A stretch of DNA of 32,299 nucleotides from an uncultured Lachnospiraceae bacterium (GTDB lineage: Bacteria > Bacillota > Clostridia > Lachnospirales > Lachnospiraceae): positions 1 to 32,299 of the forward strand of contig CAJUIM010000028.1 of the NCBI GenBank assembly GCA_910586275.1, given 5' to 3'. The notes under the pieces are model-generated. The model made no database searches. It was not told the origin of the DNA and saw nothing but the letters and a program-made list of their open reading frames with translations. The position numbers and the translations under genes are program-made. Shown here one piece after another: positions 7,682 through 15,645 of the stretch. Positions within the stretch are counted from its first letter, which is position 1; each line of letters starts with the position of its first letter.

Positions 7682-7782
7682 CTCAACCTATGGTTGAGTG
7701 CAATCGAGTAGGGGAATGACCTTCCCACTACTCGTGCGCCGGGCACCCGTCAGTTTCTGCTGACACACTTCCTCTGGGTGCC
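7682..7782. other. Chain of intergenic hairpins
   Basis: Three stems follow one another. The first is CTCAACC/GGTTGAG (7682-7698). The second is CGAGTAG-GGGAA/TTCCC-A-CTACTCG (7705-7734). The third is GGCACCC-GTCAG/CTGAC...GGGTGCC (7742-7782). No coding frame or known riboswitch is recognised. It lies between the gdhA terminator T-run and the XRE gene and may be a structured leader RNA or another repeat. Confidence 0.5.
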
Positions 7783-7791
7783 GATGTGCAT

Positions 7792-8024
7792 AAAAAAAGC
7801 CCCGGAAATTCACAATATCATTAACTTAAGCCGCCGCCCACATCAGGAACAATGCTATTTACTCGGACCTTCGAAAAACGCCGGCACTAAGGCACTGTAT
7901 TTTAGTGCCTTAGTACCGCTGCATTTGCTGCAGAGTGAAAGCGTGTCCGAATAAAAACATTGTTCCTAATGCGGGCTGCGGCTTAAGTTAATGACATTGC
8001 GGAAATTCAGCATTTCCAGGACTT
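7792..8024 (-). terminator. gdhA terminator split by an insertion
   Basis: The arms at 8012-8024 and 7797-7809 form a 13-bp stem (with G-U pairs) on the minus strand. A seven-T run follows (7792-7798). They are typical halves of one terminator that would have had a five-base loop, but a 189-bp element plus an 8-bp target duplication now separates them. Confidence 0.7.
7812..8000. mobile_element. MITE-like element with 55-bp terminal inverted repeats
   Basis: The 189-bp element has imperfect terminal inverted repeats at 7812-7867 and 7946-8000, both containing CATTAACTTAAGCCGC and AGGAACAATG. It is flanked by an 8-bp direct duplication GGAAATTC (7804-7811 and 8001-8008). The centre carries a perfect 11-bp hairpin ACTAAGGCACT/AGTGCCTTAGT (7886-7914). 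It encodes nothing and must have been moved in trans. An 8-bp duplication fits several IS families; I do not recognise the parent. Confidence 0.85.
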
Positions 8025-8126
8025 TTCCGTTCCATTCCCCTTTTGGGGCTTTTCTTTCAGATATTTTCTTTCAGATATTTTCTGTCCGAAATTTGATATC
8101 AGACCTTTCCGATCCTTCCTTTTCTA

Positions 8127-9461
8127 TCAGACAATTCCCTGCGCAGTCATGGCTTCCGCAACTTTTAAGAAGCCTGCAATATTAGCGCCTGCCACATAAT
8201 TGCCTTCCATGCCGTATTTCTTTGCGGCATTGTCCAAGTTATGGAAAATATTCACCATAATATTCTGGAGCTTACTGTCCACTTCCTCAAATGTCCAGCT
8301 TAAACGCTCGGAATTCTGGCTCATTTCCAATGCAGAAGTAGCAACGCCGCCGGCATTTGCCGCTTTGCCGGGTGCAAACAGCACGCCGTTTGCCTGCAGA
8401 TATTCGGTAGCTTCCATAGTGGTAGGCATATTTGCTCCCTCTGCCACCGCAAGGCATCCGTTTGCCACCAATGCTTTTGCATCCTCAATGAGCAGTTCGT
8501 TCTGCGTTGCGCAGGGAAGCGCCACATCACACTTAATGCCCCATACGCCTCTGCCCTCATGATATTCCGCACTGCTCCTTGCTGCAGCATATTCCGTCAG
8601 TCTGGCTCTTTTTACCTCTTTTACTTCCTTCAGCAGAGCCACGTCAATTCCTTCCGGATCATATACCCAGCCTGTGGAATCGGACACGGTAACTACTTTG
8701 GCACCTAACTGCTGTGCCTTCTGGCAAGCATAGATAGCCACATTGCCGGAACCGGAAATTACTACTGTCTTTCCGCTGATGTCATGCCCGTTGCACTTCA
8801 GCATTTCTGCGGTTAAATAGAGCAGCCCATAGCCGGTAGCTTCCGTTCTGGCCAGCGATCCGCCGTAAGACAGGCCTTTGCCGGTAAGCACGCCCTCATA
8901 CACCCCTTTGATTCTCTTATACTGCCCATACATATAGCCGATTTCTCTGGCACCCGTACCGATATCACCGGCAGGAACGTCCGTATCCGCGCCTATGTAT
9001 TTGCTTAACTCTGTCATAAAACTCTGGCAGAATGCCATCACTTCCCTATCGGATTTTCCTTTCGGGTCAAAATCGGAACCGCCTTTGCCGCCGCCAATGG
9101 GAAGACCTGTCAGGGAATTCTTAAATATCTGCTCAAAACCAAGGAATTTAATGATGCCAAGGTTTACGCTGGGGTGCAGGCGGAGACCGCCCTTATAAGG
9201 CCCAATGGCACTGTTGAACTGTACACGGAATGCATTGTTGACCTGAACCTGTCCCTGATCGTCTACCCAAGGAACCCGGAACAGCAGCTGTCTCTCCGGT
9301 GTAACCAGCCTTTCCAGAAGCGCATCCCTTCTGTAAGCTTCTTCGTTTGCCTCAATGACTACCCGAAGAGACTCCAACACCTCTTTCACTGCCTGATGAA
9401 ACTCCGGCTGTGCCGGATTTTTTTCTACCACTAAATCAAATACCTCATCAACATATGACAT
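8127..9461 (-). CDS. gdhA: NADP-type glutamate dehydrogenase
   Basis: This enzyme converts 2-oxoglutarate and ammonium to glutamate with a nicotinamide cofactor, linking nitrogen and carbon metabolism in the cytoplasm. The 444-residue length is normal for hexameric bacterial GDH. Lys90, Lys114 and Lys126 (GGGKGG) and Asp166 (PAGDIGTG) match the substrate and catalytic residues of the Clostridium symbiosum enzyme with an offset of one. The nucleotide-binding motif SGSGNVAIYA follows at about 234. The start has a strong AGGAGGGC site. It has its own promoter, a leader of about 170 nt and a terminator interrupted by a MITE. Cofactor choice (NADP versus NAD) is assumed from overall similarity. 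Confidence 0.95.
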   Translation of the reverse strand: MSYVDEVFDLVVEKNPAQPEFHQAVKEVLESLRVVIEANEEAYRRDALLERLVTPERQLLFRVPWVDDQGQVQVNNAFRVQFNSAIGPYKGGLRLHPSVNLGIIKFLGFEQIFKNSLTGLPIGGGKGGSDFDPKGKSDREVMAFCQSFMTELSKYIGADTDVPAGDIGTGAREIGYMYGQYKRIKGVYEGVLTGKGLSYGGSLARTEATGYGLLYLTAEMLKCNGHDISGKTVVISGSGNVAIYACQKAQQLGAKVVTVSDSTGWVYDPEGIDVALLKEVKEVKRARLTEYAAARSSAEYHEGRGVWGIKCDVALPCATQNELLIEDAKALVANGCLAVAEGANMPTTMEATEYLQANGVLFAPGKAANAGGVATSALEMSQNSERLSWTFEEVDSKLQNIMVNIFHNLDNAAKKYGMEGNYVAGANIAGFLKVAEAMTAQGIV

Positions 9462-9779
9462 TTTTCATGCCCTCCTTTACTTTTTATATCCACCACGGAA
9501 CATCTTTACCAATCCCTATGAGGCGGAAAATCTTTCCTGCCCGGACTTCCGTTCCGAAACACGGCTGCCCAAAGTCTTTCCTATCCTGCAGGAGCCTCTT
9601 CTGGCAGCATCCCCTATGTTCAGACTTCTTGCCCACATAGTATTATATACTGCCGCCAGAAATTGCACAAGACACTTTAGGATATTAAACCGTAAAAGTT
9701 TTGCATCACTTTATCTTCGTTTTTTAGACAAATTGTACAATAATACATGTATACAATATTTTCTCACATCTCTTATCTA
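9462..9779 (-). other. gdhA upstream region
   Basis: This 318-nt gap holds the gdhA promoter and its long leader. Near 9735-9758 there are AT-rich palindromes (TTGTACAA, ATACATGTAT) that could be operators. There is no sign of a terminator for the gene ending at 9780. Confidence 0.4.
9642..9670 (-). promoter_or_regulatory. gdhA promoter
   Basis: A -35 TTGTGC (9665-9670) and a perfect -10 TATAAT (9642-9647) are spaced 17 bp apart. The resulting leader is about 170 nt. Confidence 0.65.
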
Positions 9780-10211
9780 TTACAGATACTTTTTCAGACG
9801 TTCTATATTTTTTTCTTCAAAATCCATTAACTCCTTTGCAATTTCCAAAGAAAACCCGTCTGCCCGTTCATGATGGTTCAATGCCTTGCACATATCCGTA
9901 ATGCCGCGGCTGCTTCCCTGAATCATCAATTCCGCAATATGGCTTGTGCTTGTATTGAAAAGCGTATTGGAATGGATGCCTCCTACCAGCATCATCTGGC
10001 TTACGTTGTTGGTCCGGTATGGCTCCGCCTTTCCCTCCAGAATCTTGTCCAATGCCTTATTATGAATTTCCGAATATTTCAGCGACTGCCTTGACAACTG
10101 TATGGCCAGCCCGTCATCATATACCTTGTCGCTGATTGTGTCAATGGCCTTCATCGCCATTTCCGTATTTTTCTGTACTTCCCTCAGTATCTCCGCATCA
10201 TCCCTTTTCAT
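9780..10211 (-). CDS. Small helical protein of unknown function
   Basis: The predicted cytoplasmic protein has 143 residues. The start at 10211 (MKRDDAEILREV) is preceded by AGGAGGAG at a good distance; the longer open frame to 10298 has no support. No signal peptide, membrane segment or catalytic motif is seen. The sequence is almost entirely helical, with heptad-like stretches (about 5-45 and 105-143) and a central segment VSQMMLVGGIHSNTLFN. It could be a four-helix bundle. I do not recognise the family, and its neighbours (gdhA and a secreted thioredoxin-like protein) do not suggest a role. Confidence 0.65.
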   Translation of the reverse strand: MKRDDAEILREVQKNTEMAMKAIDTISDKVYDDGLAIQLSRQSLKYSEIHNKALDKILEGKAEPYRTNNVSQMMLVGGIHSNTLFNTSTSHIAELMIQGSSRGITDMCKALNHHERADGFSLEIAKELMDFEEKNIERLKKYL

Positions 10212-10305
10212 GCCATATCTCCTCCTGCCTTTCCTATTCCAACTCCAAATCCTTCCTGCATTCTGAATGTGCGGCCATGATCCTCTCACAGGCGGCACAA
10301 AAGAA

Positions 10306-10348
10306 AAAAGGTGCCGGCACAGAATAATATCCTGTGTCTACACCTTTT
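10306..10348 (-). terminator. Terminator of the thioredoxin-like gene
   Basis: On the minus strand AAAGGTG and CACCTTT enclose an inner CACAG/CTGTG stem with small internal loops. A T-rich tail follows. Confidence 0.7.
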
Positions 10349-10451
10349 ATTTTTACCGTTCATCCCATGTCTATTCATGAATGACCATTTTTATCTCAAA
10401 AATCGGCAGTGGAATATAAATCAATGCCAAACGCATCGGTACCTTCTGCCA

Positions 10452-11735
10452 TCAATATTTTATAATTGCATATACTCCGGCACCGCCTGTCGTGTCAAAA
10501 GTAACCGTATTCGCATCGTTATCTAAATCCTTCAGAACCGAGTATGTGCCTCCTGCACGCACACAGATTACCGCATATGTCTTATCTGCCTGCACAAAAT
10601 TCTTCGGAATTCCCAATACGACCCTGATGGCAGAACCGTCGGAAGGAAGTTCCGTATATTTTCCGGCTGTCATTTTTCCAAACTCAATATTCAGCATAGG
10701 GCCTGCAACTGCTTTCTGCTCTGCAACTGCCGCATCCATGGATGCCTTAGCCAAAGGACTCTTCTTTGCACTGAAGTCAGAAAACTTACCGTAAACCTTT
10801 TCATTATTTGCCAATCCGTAATTCTTTGCAATATCCGCTTCGCTTGTGGCAACAATGGATCCGGTTACATTTGTAGCAAGGTATGCGCCAGTTACCGATG
10901 TCTTAACGCCTCCTACCGAACTTGTAGAGGGAATCTTCGGTGCTTCCTCCACTCTGGACGGAGCGGATGTAGTTACTTTCTGCACTTTGGTGCTTGTTAC
11001 ATTGTTGCCGCTGACAGTATTGTTATTGCCGCTGCCGGGCTTATTTCCGCCAGGAGTATTTCCTCCGGGTGTATTGCCCTCACCAGGTGTATTTCCGTCG
11101 CCGGGTGTATTGCCTTCACCAGGCGTGTTGCCGTCACCGGGTGTATTTCCGTCGTCTCCTCCTGGAGTATTGTCTTCATCTCCGCCGTTATTGTCACCTT
11201 TCAGTTTAGGCAGATAATCCGTTTCTATTTCCGAAGCGGTAACGGTTCTTCCGCTGACAACATACCGTAAGTTATTATTCACATCCACCATGGCTACTAC
11301 AGGTGTCGCTATGTTGGTTGCTGTGCTGCCGTCCGCATGGAGATAGTCATATGCTGCCAACATTGCGTTGCCCGATTCATCCGCTACAAACTGAATAAGG
11401 CCTTCCGGGCAGTATGTCTCCTGAAATTCCCTTACTTCCTCCTGCGTGTGTCCTATGAAATCAATCGCGCACACATCCGCCTCTCCGTTTGCAAGCCAAC
11501 TGCTGGATGAAAAATCACCCAATGTACTTTTGCATCTGGAACACTGTGTCATAAAAAACACAATCAGTTTAGGTTTTCCGCTGCTCTGGGTAGATACCGA
11601 CCCTCCGTCAATACTGGTAAAGCTGAAATCCAGATTGGCAGTTCCTTCCGGTACTTCTGCTGCCTCCACCGGTATTGCCGGAAGCAGCAGCAATAGCATT
11701 AACAGCAAACTCAAAATCCTCTTCTTCATTTTCAC
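10452..11735 (-). CDS. Secreted thioredoxin-fold protein with Gly-Asn-Thr-Pro repeat linker
   Basis: This is a 427-residue exported protein. A Leu-rich signal peptide ends near residue 26 (VEAAE). Residues about 30-178 form a TlpA/AhpC-like thioredoxin domain with a CSRC redox motif (Cys65, Cys68), a TP pair near 144-145 at the cis-Pro position and a third Cys at 109. It probably oxidises or reduces thiols outside the cell. A linker of GDGNTPGEGNTPG repeats (about 185-235) looks like a wall-spanning spacer. The C-terminal beta-rich domain (about 275-427) is of a kind seen in Lachnospiraceae surface proteins. There is no LPxTG motif. The start has an AGGAAAAGGTG site, a consensus promoter lies upstream and a terminator follows. 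Confidence 0.8.
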   Translation of the reverse strand: MKMKKRILSLLLMLLLLLPAIPVEAAEVPEGTANLDFSFTSIDGGSVSTQSSGKPKLIVFFMTQCSRCKSTLGDFSSSSWLANGEADVCAIDFIGHTQEEVREFQETYCPEGLIQFVADESGNAMLAAYDYLHADGSTATNIATPVVAMVDVNNNLRYVVSGRTVTASEIETDYLPKLKGDNNGGDEDNTPGGDDGNTPGDGNTPGEGNTPGDGNTPGEGNTPGGNTPGGNKPGSGNNNTVSGNNVTSTKVQKVTTSAPSRVEEAPKIPSTSSVGGVKTSVTGAYLATNVTGSIVATSEADIAKNYGLANNEKVYGKFSDFSAKKSPLAKASMDAAVAEQKAVAGPMLNIEFGKMTAGKYTELPSDGSAIRVVLGIPKNFVQADKTYAVICVRAGGTYSVLKDLDNDANTVTFDTTGGAGVYAIIKY

Positions 11736-11791
11736 CTTTTCCTTTCCTATGTAGTTTTCCTACAGTTGATTACTAATCATGTGGTTTGAAA

Positions 11792-11820
11792 ATTATATAA
11801 TAAAGACAATATTATGTCAA
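11792..11820 (-). promoter_or_regulatory. Consensus promoter of the thioredoxin-like gene
   Basis: A perfect -35 TTGACA (11815-11820), a 17-bp spacer and a perfect -10 TATAAT (11792-11797) give one of the strongest predicted promoters in the window. The leader is about 50 nt. Confidence 0.85.
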
Positions 11821-11863
11821 GTAATTCTGCACAGGTTTCTGACAGAAAAGGATCGGACACATA

Positions 11864-11898
11864 AAAAAACAGACATGCCAATCCCATGTCTGTTTTTC
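11864..11898 (-). terminator. Terminator of the SH3-domain gene
   Basis: AAACAGACATG and CATGTCTGTTT pair around a seven-base loop, followed by T-runs on the minus strand. The A-run on the other side may make it bidirectional. Confidence 0.85.
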
Positions 11899-11959
11899 GC
11901 AGAATATTTAACTGTATATATACTTACTCCGACAGCATCGTCAAAAGAGATTTCATCCC

Positions 11960-13315
11960 TTATTCCACATAATCGGACTTCACAAATGCCGTCTCTCCTT
12001 TATACTTCACTCTTGTCCAGCCATCGGCCTGTTTCATCACAAGTTCCAGCTTCTCACCCTTATAGACAAGCCCTAGCTTTTCACCGTTTTCACTTGCGGA
12101 CTTCCTTACATTCACGCTGGTTTTTACCGTAACGGTGTCACCGTTTCCGGCAGAAGCCGTCTGCGTCTCCGCTGCCGGTGCCGAATCCGTCTGGCTGTCA
12201 TTGCCTGCCTGCTCCTGTGCCGCTTCGGCAGCAGGTTCTTCAGAAACCAATGCTAAGAATTCGCTCTTAATAAAAGCATCTTTCCCTTCAAACGTTATTT
12301 TGCTCCAGCCGTTCCCGCGTTCCTCAAGAAGCGTAAATTCATCTCCCACCTGCGCTTTCCCGATCCGGTCCGCAGTTTCACTGTCCGAACTTCTGATATT
12401 GACTACATCGGTAGCCTTTACTTTCTTTATTGTGGCAGCCACTTCGGGAGCCTGTTCCTGCGGTGCTTCCTCTGACTGTGCCGGTTCCGCCGGCTGCTCT
12501 TCCCCGGCTCCTTCCGCTTCACTTTCCCCTTCGGCCGCCGCTTCCTGCTGCTGCGCCTCTTCGGCTTCTGCCTTTGCCAGCGCCTCGCCGACGGAAACGT
12601 CAATACGCTTTGATAAATCAAACAGATATGCTCCCAACTCTTCATCGGAAGCCAACAGTTCATTGTACTCTACCGCAACCCTGTTATTTAAGTCCACCAC
12701 GTCTTCCTGAAGGGAAACGTCCTTTATATACTGTACCACAACGGAATTGTCTTCGCCTCCGTTGATATAACACTCTCCGTTCTCGTCCGTGCATACATAA
12801 AATGCCTGCATGCCCGGTACTAACCGGTCATATTCCGTAAATTTCATCTTGGAATATACATATGCCAGATAGGAACCTTCCACCGGCCCTTTCTTTGTAT
12901 ATACCGTCAATTCGGGATAATCCTCCGTATATTTGCTCATTTCACGGATTCTCAGTTTTTCCCTTTCTTCCACATATTCATTCATGGATACCACCGCATC
13001 CACATCCCCTGCCGCCATCGCTTTGTAATAGTTGCTTATCAATGCATTGACGGCCGGATAAGCATTTTCTTCCAACTCCAGCTGCGGTATCTCCTCCGCC
13101 GCATTCCCTTCCCCCTGAATCGGCTCTTCCACATTGACAGGCATCTCTGCCAGCTGCGCCTCCACTTCCTCGGCCGCTTTCTGGTTGACATTGATTGCCA
13201 CTATAACTGTAATTGAAACACATATAAGAAGTACCGCCGGCATCACTATCTTGGCATGCTCCGATATCCATTCTTTAAAATCTTCTATTCTGTCCCTAAT
13301 ACTTTTGTTGTCCAT
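11960..13315 (-). CDS. Membrane-anchored protein with two bacterial SH3 domains
   Basis: This 451-residue protein has a short cytoplasmic N-terminus and one transmembrane segment (about 23-43, IVMPAVLLICVSITVIVAINV). The extracellular part starts with a helical domain resembling NTF2-like accessory domains (about 80-235). An Ala/Glu/Gln-rich spacer follows (about 243-290). Two SH3b domains lie at about 293-355 and 394-451, each with the VNIRSS or VNVRKSA strand and a final AFIKSEF or AFVKSDYVE. Bacterial SH3 domains usually bind peptidoglycan, so a wall-associated role is likely. The ribosome site (AGAAAGG) is distant from the ATG. The tRNA gene upstream reads in the same direction. Confidence 0.8.
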   Translation of the reverse strand: MDNKSIRDRIEDFKEWISEHAKIVMPAVLLICVSITVIVAINVNQKAAEEVEAQLAEMPVNVEEPIQGEGNAAEEIPQLELEENAYPAVNALISNYYKAMAAGDVDAVVSMNEYVEEREKLRIREMSKYTEDYPELTVYTKKGPVEGSYLAYVYSKMKFTEYDRLVPGMQAFYVCTDENGECYINGGEDNSVVVQYIKDVSLQEDVVDLNNRVAVEYNELLASDEELGAYLFDLSKRIDVSVGEALAKAEAEEAQQQEAAAEGESEAEGAGEEQPAEPAQSEEAPQEQAPEVAATIKKVKATDVVNIRSSDSETADRIGKAQVGDEFTLLEERGNGWSKITFEGKDAFIKSEFLALVSEEPAAEAAQEQAGNDSQTDSAPAAETQTASAGNGDTVTVKTSVNVRKSASENGEKLGLVYKGEKLELVMKQADGWTRVKYKGETAFVKSDYVE

Positions 13316-13413
13316 AGGTGATAAATATCCTTTCTCCCAGTTAAAATCATTTACACCGATACGGCTAACGTGAATTAGTTCCCGATTGATTTCTTTCGGT
13401 AATATGAATTACC

Positions 13414-13550
13414 TTCAGAGTGATGTAATGCACTCGACAGGAATCGAACCTGCATTAAAGGCGTCGGAGGCCTTCGTTCTATCCGTTAGACTACGAGTGC
13501 ATTAAATAATACCTTATTCAAATATTACAAATTTGTTACATCACTCTGAA
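13414..13550. repeat. 15-bp perfect inverted repeat flanking the tRNA gene
   Basis: TTCAGAGTGATGTAA at 13414-13428 begins where the tRNA ends. Its exact reverse complement is at 13536-13550, upstream of the tRNA. If both were in one transcript, leader and trailer would pair and enclose the tRNA. Confidence 0.8.
13429..13500 (-). tRNA. tRNA-Arg (anticodon CCG)
   Basis: The 72-nt minus-strand sequence folds as a cloverleaf. The acceptor GCACTCG pairs with CGAGTGC, the D-arm follows, and the anticodon stem AAGGC/GCCTT encloses loop CTCCGAC with anticodon CCG. The T-arm is GCAGG-TTCGATT-CCTGT and the discriminator base is A. CCA is not encoded. It reads the CGG arginine codon. A TATTAT box lies five bases before the 5' end, so the transcript may begin almost at the mature end. 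Confidence 0.95.
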
Positions 13551-13609
13551 CATAATATCACATTCGCGTCCACTTGTCTAGTGTAGATTTTGGAAACTTT
13601 GAAAAAAAT

Positions 13610-14575
13610 TTAAAATATTTTTTCCAGCCTCTTATTTTTTCCGGAAAAATAGTATACCGAATCGGTCAGCACATCTTCCGGTTCCACTTGAGTCTCGTTA
13701 ATTTCGCACACCATCTTCCACAAATCTCCGCCTTTTTCCCTTCCCTCATCCGGGATAAGAATGAGTTCGTGGAGGGAACTGGGCAGAAGATAAAAGTCGC
13801 CGCCGATGATTTCCGACATTTTTTCCAGCAGGCCGTCATACAGCATTACGGCTGCCCCGAATAATTTTCTTTCATTCCCCAATACATACATGCAGGATTT
13901 ACATCCGCTGCCTGCCGGCGGTGCTGCCTGTTTTTCCGCAATGCTTTCCGTCCCGCCGTCAGCCCCGGCCTTTTCTTTCCCGGATTTCTGCCGCATATCT
14001 TCCTCAAAGATTTCCTCCATCATCTCTTCTATGGACAGCAGGCGCGGAGGCAGAAGCCGGGGCGTATTGCGCTTTGCATCCTCATAGAGCCTTTCTTTCG
14101 TAATATTCCACAATTTCATATGGCTGTCATAAATCAATATCGTGGCATTCTCCATTTCCTCCCCCGGCACATGGCAGTAAAACACCACCGCCATATCCAG
14201 AAAAAGAATATAAGGCACCTGCCGGAGCAATTCTTTATTCTTCTCATAGCTGATCACTTTACAGACTACCCGCTCCTTCATCTTGGCATAATCCAGAAAA
14301 AAATCCATATCCATGCTCTTCTTTCTCCGGCTTTCTTTATAAATGCGGAAAACTTCATCCATCACTTCACTGAAAGTCTCTCCTTTTTCGTATGCTTCGT
14401 GCAGGCCGTTCAGATAAATATTGGGCGAAATATTCATCTCTTTTTCCGAAATCATAATGCTGTACAGTACGATTCCGTTGTTTTTCATAATCCGCTTAAT
14501 TCTCACATTCGCCTCGTCCCCCACATAAATACCCAGGCTTTTTTTGACTTTCCTGCAAAATTCCATAATTTCCAT
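13610..14575 (-). CDS. DUF5688 family protein
   Basis: This 321-residue soluble protein belongs to a family common in Lachnospiraceae and of unknown function. The start at 14575 (MEIMEFCRKVKKSL) has an AGGAGG nine bases upstream; the longer frame to 14698 lacks one. The family pattern is visible. VRIKRIMKNNGIVLYSIMISE lies near the N-terminus and ISPNIYLNGLHEAYEKG at about 50-66. The segment PYILFLDMAVVFYCHV lies near 135-150, and NATILIYDSHMKLWNIT follows. The last third has FGAAVMLYDGLLEKMSEIIG and a region rich in Leu and Ser. No signal peptide or enzyme motif is seen. DUF5688 proteins often occur in multiple copies per genome. Confidence 0.8.
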   Translation of the reverse strand: MEIMEFCRKVKKSLGIYVGDEANVRIKRIMKNNGIVLYSIMISEKEMNISPNIYLNGLHEAYEKGETFSEVMDEVFRIYKESRRKKSMDMDFFLDYAKMKERVVCKVISYEKNKELLRQVPYILFLDMAVVFYCHVPGEEMENATILIYDSHMKLWNITKERLYEDAKRNTPRLLPPRLLSIEEMMEEIFEEDMRQKSGKEKAGADGGTESIAEKQAAPPAGSGCKSCMYVLGNERKLFGAAVMLYDGLLEKMSEIIGGDFYLLPSSLHELILIPDEGREKGGDLWKMVCEINETQVEPEDVLTDSVYYFSGKNKRLEKIF

Positions 14576-15017
14576 ATATATTTTCCTCCTGTTCCTGCCT
14601 GCAGGCATATGCCCGGCATACAGGCTGAGGCCATCCTTCCGCACGGCTTCCCATGCCTTCCGCATATTCGGCCCTTTTGCCCTGCCGGCAATACACACTG
14701 TAAGCGTTTTGTTTTTGTCTCTTTTTCTGTTATTGCTTTGTGAAACTTAATACTTCGTATGCGCCCTTTTACTTTTTATCCGACACCTGAGATTTTTACA
14801 TAGATTTCTTATACGGAACGGTTTCCGGGCCTATGGAAAATAAGCCGAAATCCGATACCGTCCTGACCGATATGCGGCAGTTTTGCCTGCCGGAGAATTT
14901 CTGAGTCCTTCAGAACCAAACAGGGACGGCAGCATGCCGCATCCCTGTGCATAGAAAAAGACAATAGAAATCACCTTCCATTGTCTTATAAGCTTATCCT
15001 ATATGAACAGAAAAAAT
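14576..15017. other. Intergenic region between efp and the DUF5688 gene
   Basis: This gap contains the efp terminator and a second GC-rich hairpin (14918-14947: CAGGGA-CGGCA paired with TGCCG-CA-TCCCTG). The remaining 340 nt show no convincing gene, promoter or riboswitch. The promoter of the DUF5688 gene must lie here but is not clear. Confidence 0.5.
14955..14987 (-). terminator. efp terminator
   Basis: AAGACAAT and ATTGTCTT pair around a 14-nt loop, followed by TTTCT on the minus strand, 30 nt after the efp stop. Confidence 0.7.
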
Positions 15018-15575
15018 TTATACCCTTGATAGATACTCCCCTGTTCTTGTGTCGATTTTAATGACATCGCCCTGATTAACGAACAAAGGAACACTGACGG
15101 TTGCCCCGGTCTCAACTACGGCCGGTTTCGTTGCGCCGGTTGCGGTATCTCCTTTGAAGCCCGGCTCGGTGTCGGTAATCTCCAATTCCACAAACAGCGG
15201 CGGCTCAATGGCAAATACATTGCCGTTGTGGGAACATACCTTTACCATTTCATTTTCTTTTACGAATTTAAGCGTATCGCCCACTGCCTCTGCATTGAGC
15301 GCAATCTGCTCATAGTTCTCTACGTCCATGAAATTGTATAAATCACCGTCCGAATATAAATATTGCATATCTTTTCTGTCAATGCGTGCCTGCGGGCATT
15401 TTTCCGTGGGTCTGAAAGTCTTTTCAACCACACCGCCGCTCTTGATGTTTTTCAGTTTCGTCCTTACGAATGCCGCGCCTTTCCCCGGCTTTACATGCTG
15501 GAACTCAATAATCTGGTAAATATTATTATCTAACTCAATAGTAATACCATTTCTGAAATCACCTGCAGAAATCAT
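15018..15575 (-). CDS. efp: Translation elongation factor P
   Basis: EF-P binds between the P and E sites of the ribosome and relieves stalling at polyproline stretches. The 185-residue length is normal. The three-domain architecture is complete, from the N-terminal KOW-like barrel (MISAGDFRNGITIELDN) to the C-terminal OB domain ending GDVIKIDTRTGEYLSRV. The tip loop PGKGAAF carries Lys32, the position modified in Bacillus. The ribosome site is AGGAGG. It is the last gene of the aro block and lies 70 nt after aroQ. Confidence 0.97.
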   Translation of the reverse strand: MISAGDFRNGITIELDNNIYQIIEFQHVKPGKGAAFVRTKLKNIKSGGVVEKTFRPTEKCPQARIDRKDMQYLYSDGDLYNFMDVENYEQIALNAEAVGDTLKFVKENEMVKVCSHNGNVFAIEPPLFVELEITDTEPGFKGDTATGATKPAVVETGATVSVPLFVNQGDVIKIDTRTGEYLSRV

Positions 15576-15645
15576 AAAATATTCCTCCTAAAATTTTCAC
15601 GTTATAATTCTTTTCTAGTTTATACTAAAAAGATTCATTTTTCAA

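Noticed and set aside
12427..12765. Pro/Ser/Arg-rich frames over the SH3-domain gene
   Set aside because: They are shadows of the Ala/Glu/Gln-rich spacer of the real minus-strand protein.
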